DNA from: Haliclona indistincta
Lineage: Eukaryota; Porifera; Demospongiae; Haplosclerida; Chalinidae
Direction of reading: 5' to 3'
Length of the DNA stretch: 64,000 nucleotides
NCBI GenBank assembly: GCA_964017065.1
Contig: OZ024789.1
Coordinates: forward strand, 3,661,971 to 3,725,970
Part shown: positions 36,431 to 52,738 of the stretch, in pieces
Layout of the letters: each line of letters opens with the position of its first letter
Position numbering within the stretch: the first letter of the stretch is position 1
Notes under the pieces: generated by a model
Seen by the model: the letters and a program-made list of their open reading frames with translations, nothing else
Databases searched by the model: none
Told to the model about the DNA's origin: nothing
Made by a program: the position numbers and the translations under genes

Positions 36431-37513
36431 ATCAAATGCATTGGTCTAAAACTGGTCACTTTTGGACCAAGAATACACAGTAATACAAGCTCAAAGTCTA
36501 TGCACATTACAAATATTATGTGAGATTTTCTTGCTAGAAGTTACAGTATTAATATAGTCAATTAATTTTGTTCCATTTGGTAGATCTAATAATTAAAAAT
36601 AAGATATCATTTTAGATATCATAAAGATATAATGAGATATCATGGAGATAACTAAGATACTTGTGTTTCAGTATTGCTGTTCAATGCATCTGAGCTTGTC
36701 TTCCGCTTAGCAACCACATACTAGTAGTACAGTGTGCAAGGGATGGGTCTGAGTAGACTAGTTATACTACATTGAAAGAACCTGATTTGCATTATGCAGT
36801 AGATTGATCAAATGCATTGGTCCATCCGTAACTAAAACTGGTCACTTTTGGACCAAGTATGCACAGTAATACAAGCTCAAAGTCTTTATGAAGATATAAT
36901 GAGATATCATGGAGATAACTAAGATATTTGTATTTGAATATTGTTGTTCAAGGAATCTGAGGTTGTCTTCCGCTTGGCAACCACATACTAGTAGTACAGT
37001 GTGCAAGGGATGGGTCTGAGTCGCCCAGTTAAGTTATACTACTACATTGAAAGAACCTGATTTGCATTATGCAGTAGATTGATCAAATGCATTGGTCCAT
37101 CTGTAACTAAAACTAGTCACTTTTGGACCAAGCATGCACAGTAATACAAGCTCAAAGTCTATGCACATTACAAATTGTGTGATTTTCTTGCTAGAAGTCA
37201 AAGTAATAAATTATAGTTAATCAATTTTGTTCCATTTGGTAATAGATGAGATGACAGTGAGAGATATCATAAAATATCATTTTAATAACTAAAGATATTA
37301 TGAAAATATAATGAGATATCATGGAGATAACTAAGATATTTGTATTTGAATATTGTTGTTCAAGGTATCTGAGGTTGTCTTCCGCTTGGCAACCACATAC
37401 TAGTAGTACAGTGTGCACGTGATGGGTCTGAGTCGCCCAGTTATAATACTACATTGAAAGAACCTGATTTGCATTATGCAGTAGATTGATCAAATGCATT
37501 GGTCCATCCGTAA
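36428..37513. repeat. Long direct repeats (period about 270-410 bp)
   Basis: GATTGATCAAATGCATTGGTC recurs (quoted less one base: GATTGATCAAATGCATTGGT) at about 36,428, 36,803, 37,078 and 37,485. CATACTAGTAGTACAGTGTG recurs at about 36,717, 36,984 and 37,396. Units are partly deleted relative to one another. No coding potential. Confidence 0.8.
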
Positions 37514-38905
37514 CTGAGTGAGTGACTGAGTGAGTGACTGAGCGAGTGACTGAGTGATTGACAGAGTGAGTGACTGAGTGACTGAGTGAGAGACTCAGTG
37601 AGTGAGTGAGTGAGTGAGTGAGTGAGTGAGTGAGTGAGTGAGTGAGTGAGTGAGTGAGTGAGTGAGTGAGTGAGTGAGTGAGTGAGTGAGTGAGTGAGTG
37701 AGTGAGTGAGTGAGTGAGTGAGTGAGTGAGTGAGTGAGTGAGTGAGTGAGTGAGTGAGTGAGTGAGTGAGTGAGTGAGTGAGTGAGTGAGTGAGTGAGTG
37801 AGTGAGTGAGTGAGTGAGTGAGTGAGTGAGTGAGTGAGTGAGTGAGTGAGTGAGTGAGTGAGTGAGTGAGTGAGTGAGTGAGTGAGTGAGTGAGTGAGTG
37901 AGTGAGTGAGTGAGTGAGAGACTCAGTGAGTGAGTGAGTGAGTGAGTGAGTGAGTGAGTGAGTGAGTGAGTGAGTGAGTGAGTGAGTGAGTGAGTGAGTG
38001 AGTGAGTGAGTGAGTGAGTGAGTGAGTGAGCGAGCGAGTGAGTGAGAGAGTGACTTGGTCACTTGAGTGAGTGAGTGAGTGAGCGAGTGAGTGAGCGAGT
38101 GAGTGAATGACTGAGTGAGTGACCGACTGACTGAGTGACTGACTGACTGAGTGAATGAGTGTCTGAATGGGGTACCGAATGACTAACTGTGTGACTGATT
38201 GAGTCACCTGAGTGAGTGAGCTAGTGAGTGAGTGAGTGAGTGACTGAGTGAGTGAGTGAGCTAGTGAATGGATGACTGACTTGAGTGACTGAGTGACTAA
38301 CTGAGTGACTGACTGAGTGACTGAGTGAATATAACTAAGTGACTGAGTGAATAACTAACTGAGTGAGTGACTGAGTGACTAACTGAGTGACTGACTTAGT
38401 CACTTGAGTGAGTGAGTGAGTGAGTGAGTGAGTGAGTGAGTGAGTGAGTGAGTGAGTGAGTGAGTGAGTGAGTGAACGAGTCAGTGAGTATTTGAGTGAG
38501 TGAGTCAGTGAGTCAGTGAGTCAGTGAGTCAGTGAGTCAGTGAGTCAGTGAGTCAGTGAGTGAGTCAGTGAGTGAGTCAGTGAGTGTGTCAGCGAGTGAG
38601 TGACTGAGTGACTAACTGAGTGACTGACATACTCACCTGAGTGAATGAGTGAGTGAGTGAGTGAGTGAGTGAGTGAGTGAGTGAGTGAGTGAGTGAGTGA
38701 GTGAGTGAGTGAGTGAGTGAGTGAGTGAGTGAGTGAGTGAGTGAGTGAGTGAGTGAGTGAGTGAGTGAGTGAGTGAGTGAGTGAGTGAGTGAGTGAGTGA
38801 CTGACTGACTGACTGACTGAATGACTTAGTGAGTGAGTGACGGAATGAGTTACTGAGTGACTGACTGAGTAAGTGACTGAGTGACTAACTGTGTGACTAA
38901 AGAGA
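37514..38905. repeat. GTGA tetranucleotide array, about 1.4 kb
   Basis: Long pure runs of GTGA (37,597-37,918, 37,926-38,030, 38,643-38,798) separated by diverged GACT and GTCA variants. Ser/Leu/Thr/His peptides read from it are artefacts. Its length in the assembly is probably unreliable. Confidence 0.95.
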
Positions 38906-39710
38906 GTTAGTAGAGACTGGCTGAGAAGCACAATAATATTAGCTTGTTCCTACATCAAGTAACAAGTGTGGGTCCTTATCGAATCAAATATCTATGATTA
39001 CTGTGGTAATATTAGTGATGGTAACACATCACTAGCATGATTAAAATAGATCTAACATTTCAGAGAGCAAGAATAGAGTTAGTAGAGGCTGTCTGATCAG
39101 CACATTAATATCAGCTTCATCCTACATCAAGTAACAAGTGTGGGTCCTTATCGAATCAAATATCTATGATGTCTGTTGTAATATTAGTGATGGTAACACA
39201 TCACCAGCATGCTTGAAAGACATCTAACTTATCAGAGAGCAAGAATAGAGTTAGTACAGACTGGCTGAGAAGCACAATAATATTACCTTGTTCCTACATT
39301 AAGTGACATGTGTGGGTCTTTATCGAATCCAATATCTATGATTGCTGTTGTAATATTAGTGATGGTAACATATCATTGGCATGCTTGAAATACATCTAAC
39401 TTATCAGAGAGCAAGAATAGAGTTAGTAGAGACTGGCTGAGAAGCACAATAATATTAGCTTGTTCCTACATTAAGTGACATGTGTGGGTCTTTATCGAAT
39501 CCAATATCTATGATTGCTGTTCTAATATTAGTGATGGTAACACATCAGGCTGGCATGCTTGAAATACATCTAACTTATCAGAGAGCAATAATAGAGTTAG
39601 TGGAGACTGGCTGAGAAGTACAATAATATTAGCTTGTTCCTACATTAAGTAACAAGTGTGGGTCCTTATTGAATCTATTATCTATGATGTCTGTTGTAAT
39701 AATTATTAGT
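38906..39710 (+). repeat. About 172-bp satellite, forward array
   Basis: Units begin at about 38,903, 39,072, 39,247, 39,418 and 39,592 (AGAGTTAGTAGAGACTGGCT) and include GTGTGGGTCCTTATCGAATC and TAATATTAGTGATGGTAACA. Spacing is 169-175 bp. No gene. Confidence 0.9.
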
Positions 39711-41150
39711 GATGATATCATCGAGATAACCTAGATACCAGTGAGGTTTCATCGAGATAACAAACAGAATATATTTAGTGAGACGATATTGTTGAGACAT
39801 GAGCAAGATATCAGTGAGATATCATCATGATAACCAAGATATCAGTGAGATCTCATCATGATAACCAAGATATCAGTGTGATATCACCGAGATATCAGTG
39901 AGATACTGTCAAGATACTCGGGATATCCGTGAAATATCGTCGAGATAACCGAGACATCAGTGGGATATCATGAAGATAACTGAGATAACAGTGAGATATT
40001 GTCCAGATAACGAACATATTTAGCGAGGTATTGTTGAGACATGAGTAAGATATCTGTGAAATGTCATTAAGATAAACAAGGTAACCATTTGCATGGACTG
40101 AGTAGACCAGTAATATTGTGTCATGACTACGATGCTCAAGCATTAGTATAATACATTGGTCCATTTGTAATCATAACTGCTCACGTTTGGACCTAGGTAA
40201 TTCTCCACTACTAACTCAAAATCGATGTGATTACGAATTGTCTCATTTTCGCCACTCAACGGCTTCTTATATTTTAGCTATAATTTTTGGTACATTTAGT
40301 TATAATTCGCTGATAATTATTATACAGAACATCAGTTCTTCCTGATCAGTCGGATATTTCTCATGATAACGATAATATCAGTGAGATATCTTCAAGATAA
40401 CCGAGATATCAGTGAGTTATCATTGAAATAACCTAGATATCAGTGAGATTTTGTCGAGATAACTGACATATTAGTGAAATATTGTCGAGATAACCGAGAT
40501 ATCAATGAGATATTGTCGAGATAACCGAGTTATCATCGAGATAACTGAAATATTAGTGAAATATTATGAAGATAACTGAGATACCAGTGAGATATTGTCG
40601 AGATAACGAACACATTTAGTGAGATATTGTTGAGACATGAGTAAGATATCGGTGAGATGTCATTAAGATAAACAAGGTACAAATAATTACGATGCTCAAG
40701 TTTTGGATTAATCAAGTGGTCCATTTGTAATCAAAACTGCTCACGTTTGGACCTAGGTATAAATCTCCATTACTAACTCAAAATCTGTGTGATTACGAAT
40801 TGTCTCATTTTCACCACTCAATGGCTTCTTATATTTTAGCTATAATTTTTGGTACATTTAGTTATAATTCGCTAATAATTATTATACTGTACAACAGTTC
40901 TTCCCGATCAGTCGGATATTTCAGAGAAATACACTCATGATAACCAAGATATCAGTGAGATATCATCAAGGTAACCGAGATATCAGTGAGATATCGCTGA
41001 AATTACCTAGATATCAGTGAGATATTGTGGAGATAACCGAGTTATCATCGAGATAACTGAGATTTTAATAAAATATTATGAAGATAACTGAGATACCAGT
41101 GAGATATTGTCGAGATAACGAACATATTTAGTGAGATATCAAATCTGATG
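39711..41150. repeat. GATATCAGTGAGATATC-type minisatellite with about 560-bp higher-order repeat
   Basis: Short variants of GATATCAGTGAGATAT and GTCGAGATAACC fill the region. A longer block (TCACGTTTGGACCTAGGTA through TCAGTCGGATATTTC) occurs at about 40,180-40,360 and 40,740-40,920. No gene. Confidence 0.8.
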
Positions 41151-41219
41151 CTGTCAAATGCATACTAAAGAAGAGGTTTGCACTACAGAAGTTCGTATTA
41201 TTCTCCAAATCAGCAAAAA

Positions 41220-43143
41220 TGTTCTAAACATTAAGTAACTTGTGTGGGTCAAATATCTATGATTGTTCCTGTAATATTAGTGATGGTAACACATCACAAG
41301 CATGCTTGAAATACATCTAACTTATCAGAGAGCAAGAATAGAGTTAGTACAGACTGGCTGAGAAGCACAATAATATTACCTTGTTCCTACATTAAGTGAC
41401 ATGTGTGGGTCCTTATCGAATCCAATATCTATGATTGCTGTTCTAATATTAGTGATGGTAACACATCACTGGCATGCTTGAAATACATCTAACTTATCAG
41501 AGAGCTAGAATAGAATTAGTAGAGACTGGCTGAGAGGCACAATAATATTACCTTGTTCCTACATTAAGTGACATGTGTGGGTCCTTATCGAATCTATTAT
41601 CTAAAAGCAATCATAGATATTTGATTCGATAAGGACCCACACATGTTACTTAATGTAGGAACAGGCTAATATTATTGTGCTTCTCAACCAGCCTCTACTA
41701 ACTCTATTCTTTCTCTCTGATAAGTTAGATCTATTTTAAACATGCTTGTGATGTGTTACCATCACTAATATTACAACAGCAATCATATATATTTGATTCG
41801 ATAAGGACCCACACATGTTACTTAATGTAGGAACAGGCTAATGTTATTGTGCTTCTCTACTAACTCTATTCTTTCTCTCAGATAAGTTATATCTATTTTA
41901 AACATGCTTGTGATGTGTTACCATCACTAATATTACAACAGCAATCATATATATTTGATTCGATAAGGACCCACACATGTTACTTAATGTAGGAACAGGC
42001 TAATGTTATTGTGCTTCTCTACTAACTCTATTCTTTCTCTCAGATAAGTTATATCTATTTTAAACATGCTTGTGATGTGTTACCATCACTAATTATGCCT
42101 CGGTGGGCGGAGCCACGAGGCATACAGTAGTCGTGTTGTCATTCTGTCATTCATTCATTCATTCTGTCAGTCTGTCGCAACGATTTCTCGTCGCTCGTTG
42201 AAAACTAATCGCTGAAAAAAGCAACACGAGTAGAAATCGATACTTGCTCGGATTTGAATTTTCAGAAGTTTGATTTTAAAGCTTAGTGCGTAAGTTACCG
42301 TGTGAATTTCTCACGGCTGGTTCGGTTTTGTAGCGCACGTTGAAAGTTAAGTTCTAAAACTAGCAATGCAAGTAGAACACGGTATTACCTCGCTTTCGAA
42401 CATGTGAAAACTTTATACGAAGCTCAGTTCGTGAGTTATGGCGCTATATGCTCACTTTGTTAACGTTGCTGGCGATCTGGACTTCTCCAAAGGCAAAGCT
42501 GTCCACAGTCAACTGCCTAGAAGCTGATAGGTTAGAATTTTACTACAGGATAGCAGCGCAGGTCCAGAGAAATCGTGTAAGCAAGCTATGGAAGCTATCT
42601 AGCTCGTGGTATGCGTGTGCTAAACACTGTAGACACGCCCAGTTGAATTGTGGTTAGCACTGATTGGCTTCTGATTGCATAACTAAAGCACTGCATTGTG
42701 ATTGCTGTACAGAAATCCTGTATAGATGCATCTGCAGTTGCTGTGTTTGTGGAATGGTGGATAGTTACTGTACAGGAATTGTGCTATAGCTTGCATAATA
42801 GGTGGAGTTTACTGTAGCTAGTCCAGTGCTGTGTACAATGGAATTCCACCGAGGCATCAGCACCTTTGGTGCCTAGTATTACAACAGCAATCATATATAT
42901 TTGATTCGATAAGGACCCACACATGTTACTTAATGTAGGAACAGGCTAATGTTATTGTGCTTCTCTACTAACTCTATTCTTTCTCTCAGATAAGTTATAT
43001 CTATTTTAAACATGCTTGTGATGTGTAATTACCATCACTAATATTACAACAGCAATCATATATATTCGATTCGATAAGGACCCACACTTGTTACTTGGTG
43101 TAGGAATAAGCTAATGATACTGTGCTTTTCAAGCAGTCTCTAC
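41220..43143. repeat. About 172-bp satellite, polarity switch near 41,600
   Basis: 41,240-41,600 carries forward units. From about 41,605 the same unit runs in reverse (GATTCGATAAGGACCCACAC, then TGATGTGTTACCATCACTAA) through 43,143, interrupted by the element at 42,093-42,876. The junction makes a large imperfect palindrome. Confidence 0.85.
42093..42876 (+). mobile_element. Helitron-like non-autonomous element inserted in the satellite
   Basis: Inserted precisely in the satellite sequence CACTAA|TATTAC, between A and T, with no target duplication. The right end is a hairpin GCACC-TTT-GGTGC followed by CTAG and then host T, as at Helitron 3' ends. The left end starts TTATGCCTCGG with its own hairpin (ATGCCTCG and CGAGGCAT) rather than the usual TC. 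A second 3' end in reverse orientation (CTAGGCACC, ATGCCTCGGTG) is at 52,260-52,290, also next to T on its 3' side. No Rep/helicase is encoded. Confidence 0.65.
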
Positions 43144-43173
43144 TAAACCAAAATTGATAAAAAAATAAAATCG

Positions 43174-48624
<5,451 letters not shown>

Positions 48625-49049
48625 CTCGGCTGCTCCTGAAGGCGCTGCTTTTAATATTCTCTTTTATAATTTTGGAGCTATTATAGTAATTGAAAATAGG
48701 ATACGGACCCGCTTTATGCCATGGACCAACGTCAAAATGGCGGCATAAAGTACACTTCGCTTGAATCTTGTTACTAGAATACTTGTCAGCATCAGTTTTG
48801 TGAATTTGGAGCTTTCAGCTGACTCTAGTAGTCCAAACTCTCTTATGTAGAATGCATTTGACTGGATCTTGTGACTAGAATGCTTGTCAGCATCAGTTTT
48901 GTGCATTGGTAAAGCTGTGAATAAAACTGCTCACATTAATTTGGACTAAGTACTTGCTGTTCTACAGTCATTGCAGACATCCCAGTTACAAAAGTTTTTT
49001 AATAAAAAAAAGTGAAATTTGAGATTTCGTATACAATTTTCATGATCAG
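48625..49049. other. CARM1 5' flank and the gap to the FRS2-like gene
   Basis: Holds the block GGATACGGACCCGCTTTATG ... ACCAACGTCAAAATGGCGG also present at 35,925-35,998, and a pair of direct repeats around GACTAGAATGCTTGTCAGCATC (quoted in part: GCTTGTCAGCATCAGTTTTG at about 48,883, with a variant at about 48,783). It probably contains the CARM1 promoter. No gene. Confidence 0.5.
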
Positions 49050-49227
49050 CTACAATAAGCTGAAAATAGATGATGAATGTTTATACTGTGAATAGTTAGT
49101 TGGGCGTGGCCCGACCTCTGCGTCCTGCGGGAGGTCGGGTTGCAAACCTGCATTGGACTTGTTCTGGCAGTTATGTAATACCTTGCAAATCTTGTGTAAA
49201 TGTTTATAATGTGAAGTAGGTGGTCAA

Positions 49228-49957
49228 TACGGAAGCCGAGAGCGACATTCGTGTTCACGTTCACACGTACGCGTTCACGTTCGCAGTTGCGCGTTCACCT
49301 TCACACTGACTCGTTGCGTGCTCATGGCTGCCTACATTGTTTATTTCTCGTTACATGAGTTGTCAGCTAATAAAATTAATTTTATTGCTAGACTACTGTA
49401 AGAGTAGAGGTAATAAAAAGTAGGAACTGGTAATGGTAATAAGGTAACTTAGAAACAATAAAGTTTGTTGCGCATATGCAAGATCTACAAGCCACACCCA
49501 CTCGAGCCACACCTGTCGTGTGCAGGCCCAGGCTAGGCTATGGAAATAGTCGTGGTAAAATGCGCAGGCAAAAATTAAAGACTATCATTTCGAGTACAAA
49601 GCAGTTAATCATTGTCATAATTTGCTACTTTGTTTGCAATACAGCTATAATAGTATACCATTGCATTGGCAAAATTCAGCCTGGCTGTAAGAAGACGTCG
49701 ATAAAAATTAATGTTAAAGGTGGGTAGGGCTCGAGTGGGTGTGGCTTAAAACTTGAGTCGACTAGTCCACAGCAAACTTTCTTGTTTCTTTGTTATTATT
49801 ATCTTGTAGTGTAGTATAGCAATAATGTAACGAGTGTACGTAGCTAATGCCAGCCATTAGCACGCAAAGAGTGCAATACTTTGAAAGTGAACGCGCAACT
49901 GCGAACGTGAACACGTACGTGTGAACGTGAACACGAATGTCGCTCTCGGCTTCCGTA
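49228..49957. mobile_element. Second element nested inside the Mutator-like element
   Basis: Ends TACGGAAGCCGAGAGCGACA (left) and its reverse complement (right, ending CTCGGCTTCCGTA), with arms of about 70 bp made of GTTCACG/CGTGAAC repeats. GGTCAA flanks both sides (49,222-49,227 and 49,958-49,963). Confidence 0.75.
49489..49747. mobile_element. Innermost nested inverted-repeat element
   Basis: AAGCCACACCCACTCGAGCC at 49,489-49,508 and its exact reverse complement at 49,728-49,747. About 260 bp. No target duplication could be defined. Confidence 0.6.
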
Positions 49958-51518
49958 GGTCAACCATTTGTTTTCACATTGGCGGGTGTAAATTATTAAC
50001 AGCTGATTTGTGGTTTAAAACGAAATCATCAGCTATAGCCAAGAACGCATTATCCAGCTGCAGAACGTTGAATTTACAGACTTGCCACGATATTCTCGGG
50101 CGCTAGTATTCGGCGATCATCATCTAGAAGCAAACTTGCATGCTCAACGTGATTCTTACCAGGCTCACTGGCAAAACACTTTGAACACTAGCTGAGGAAT
50201 GTACTGTATTGGCTGTGGTGTAGGCCTTCCCAATTCAAAGGACAGGAGAGCACTAGATAATGCACTAGATTACTAGCTTATTCTAATTATGTGCTCAGCT
50301 ACTCGGTATACGTGCGGTCGCGTTAAGTAAATCGTGGTTAAAGCACTTGAAGACTGCAATCTGATTGGAGCCGCCAGATTCCTGGCGGCTAGAACAAGTC
50401 CAATGCAGGTTTGCAACCCGACCTCCCGCAGGACGCAGAGGTCGGGCCACGCCCAACTAGTGAATAGTCACAAGCATTGCTTGAGCAATAGACCTTGGTA
50501 AAGGTGCTGGTTGAATGAACCAATGACGTGGCACTTGTGTCCCTATGAGCAGAGTCCATATGACCAAACTCACTAAAAGGCTCTGGTGAAGTTGAACCAA
50601 GAATATCTAATTTAGCATACAGCTGGCTATAGTGCTGGGAATATCCAAGTGGGGTTGTACAGGAGTAAGAGAAGGAGCAGAAGAATCTGGGCGAATAGGT
50701 GTAGCTACTGGCGGTGTGTAGTTGGGTGTTCAGTAATGGAGGTTGGTGCAGCTTTGTGATGTGTGGAGGGTGATGGGTCACTAGGTGGGGTCTTCCAAGG
50801 AAACTTGAACAGTCTGGCACATTGGAGAAGATTCTTTAGTCTGCATTCCAGCACTTTGAATGCTACTTGTGCTCACTCTAACACAACCTTCTTCAGGACA
50901 AGCATCCAATTTTGGAGTAGCTGAGCTTGAAGCATAGCGAGATCTTATTTTTTCAGCAGGATTAGGCACAGTTGTTGCTGGAGGAACTGTCCAGGCAGGT
51001 GGAGGAGAACTAACAGCAGCACGTCCACTATCTTGTTTGTGTTTATGAGGGAAGTGCATTACAGGAGGTGGTTGTTGAGTCTCAGCTGCAAAAGGAGACT
51101 GCTCCCCTGCTGGTTGAAGGTTTCCTTCTTTTATATTATGCGCTACAAGGAGCACAAGTAAAAGCAAAGAGGCCCTCTCCAGTAGCACACTTACGACTTG
51201 CCTCAAAAGAGAACAAATTTCCTTCACAACCATATCGACGAAGGTATTTTAATGGCCACTTCCATTCATCAGTGGTGTGACTATCAGTATATATGAGGTC
51301 ACTTGTGGTCACCTCCATTACTCCATTGTGTACCTGGACATGTTCATTATTGATATTTCGTACTTTGAACCTATTACTATGTGGAGCTTTTCCAACACAA
51401 CTGCCCATAACTACAACTGCAAATAAAATGTAAGAATTAGGTAAACAATGAATACTAAGTGTTGATCTAAGTAGAGATGGTCACCCTTCACATTAAAAAA
51501 TTGTTTAATAAGTTAAGG

Positions 51519-52170
51519 TGGCGCTTTACCGGAAACAGGAAGTCGCTAATGATATTCACGCTTTTTTGCAACTACTCTTTCTTTTCCACTGTACTATTAG
51601 TTACAGAGTTCTTATGAATGTTATATAGTTACACAGTTATCTTCTTCTACTAAATCGACTTTGGTGGTTGTACAATAAACAGTACTCGTAGGATGGACGA
51701 GGTTCACTGTCGAGCGATAGAATGCTGCTCTATCGTGACGGCACAAGCTAAACAAGATTTAGTGACATAAAAACGCTTGCCTCGTGGTGCTTCAGGTAGC
51801 TATGCATCGTTTTTCTGACTATTATGGCTGGTTCCGTGAGTATCGACCTGTACTGCTAATTGCTTGTAGATATGCAGCAATTGCTCGAAAGATACCGTCT
51901 ACTGTGTTAATATCGATGCATAGCTACCTGGTCAGATCTCTTAGAGACTCGTTCCAGCCATTGCTGGGTGCTTGCATCGTAGAACAACGGAGCCTTAGGG
52001 ATCTAACAACAGACCTAATTACTGAACCTTGCCGCCATGATAGCAGCTCCGTATACTATGTTTACGGAGGCGGAACCTTTGTAGATTCTCCGCAACTGCC
52101 TGGAAATCATGAATTTCATGCATAAAGTATGAATCTAATCAATTAGCTTCCTGTTTCCGGTAAAGCGCCA
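51519..52170. mobile_element. MITE with TGGCGCTTTACCGGAAACAG ends
   Basis: 24-bp inverted ends (TGGCGCTTTACCGGAAACAG plus GAAG) at 51,519 and 52,170. Inside, GGTAGCTATGCATCG (51,795) and CGATGCATAGCTACC (51,914) form a second inverted pair. A 113-residue open frame (51,784-52,125) spans this inner palindrome and resembles no family I know, so I do not call it a gene. The element lies just upstream of the FRS2-like gene. Confidence 0.75.
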
Positions 52171-52259
52171 ACATTACATAAATTGGGCTTCTGTATTGAA
52201 TGCCAATATATAACTGTAAACAAAAACATAATAATTATTATAGGTATACGACCACTAAA

Positions 52260-52510
52260 ACTAGGCACCAAGGGTGCCGATGCCTCGGTGAAGTGCATAG
52301 TACACAGCAACCGTAAAAATTAAAAGAGAATGTAGGGAAGGTAGAGTAGCAATGAAGAAATCTGTCGCTGGCCCCCAATGTAAACCAACAAGATGACATG
52401 GAACAGAATGGTAACACAATTGAGACCATGCATACCTACATCAGTGACTGCTGTGCTGCCAGCTGCAGCAACAAATCCTATGTGCAGATTTCTGATGTAG
52501 GTATGCACTG
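52260..52510. repeat. Helitron-like 3' end fragment and decayed foldback
   Basis: 52,260-52,290 is the reverse-oriented end of the 42,093-42,876 family. 52,300-52,510 matches the foldback family of 137-540 (AATGTAAACCAACAAG, GGTAACACAATTGA), with an inner pair TGCATACCTACATCA / TGATGTAGGTATGCA. Confidence 0.6.
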
Positions 52511-52738
52511 TCCATTAGCCAGTCTCAACAGTGCTTGTCAGCTAGAGGACCATAGAAAGGAGTGAAATATTCTGATGTGAGCTGTGTCTCACTGTGTCTG
52601 TAACTCTCACAATACTCATTGTGTCTCACAATACTCATTGTGTCACAATATTCACTCAGCCAGTTTGTGCAAACTGTGACACAGCACATGGGCAAACTGA
52701 GACACAGAACATGAGACAGTTCCATTACCCACGCAGAG

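Larger units (their letters stand above)
49097..50459. mobile_element. Mutator-like element with 69-bp perfect inverted ends and 9-bp target duplication
   Basis: 49,097-49,165 and 50,391-50,459 are identical inverted copies (TAGTTGGGCGTGGCCCGACC at the outer end). GTGAATAGT flanks both sides (49,088-49,096 and 50,460-50,468). Long inverted ends with a 9-bp duplication are typical of Mutator-like elements. No transposase frame. Two further inverted-repeat elements are nested inside. Confidence 0.85.
49050..51408 (-). pseudogene. FRS2-like PTB adaptor gene, broken by a nested transposon
   Basis: Starts at 51,408 ([11 protein letters not shown]) with a Gly2/Cys N-myristoylation signal like FRS2/FRS3, followed by an IRS-type PTB domain: [36 protein letters not shown], and [15 protein letters not shown] at about residues 70-88. 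FRS2 docks on FGF and neurotrophin receptors and recruits GRB2 and SHP2 at the membrane. The frame stops 3 codons after TCAPC. A second frame, shifted by one base, continues from [14 protein letters not shown] for about 110 residues of Pro/Ser-rich tail. A third block (50,469-50,745) includes YSQLYAKLDIL. The last coding bases are interrupted at GTGAATAGT by the 49,097-50,459 element; across it the frame resumes (QYKHSSSIFS) and ends at 49,050-49,052. A short intron near 50,700-50,790 could join parts. Identity is good; exon structure and function are uncertain. Confidence 0.65.

Noticed and set aside
38906..39710. Regular repeats that might suggest a CRISPR array
   Set aside because: Units of about 172 bp with no unique spacers, in animal DNA. 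This is a satellite.
49476..49727. 83-residue frame with a hydrophobic stretch
   Set aside because: Lies almost wholly within the innermost nested element and resembles no transposase or host protein.
51784..52125. 113-residue open frame inside the MITE
   Set aside because: It crosses an internal inverted repeat, matches no family I know and lies within a non-coding MITE.
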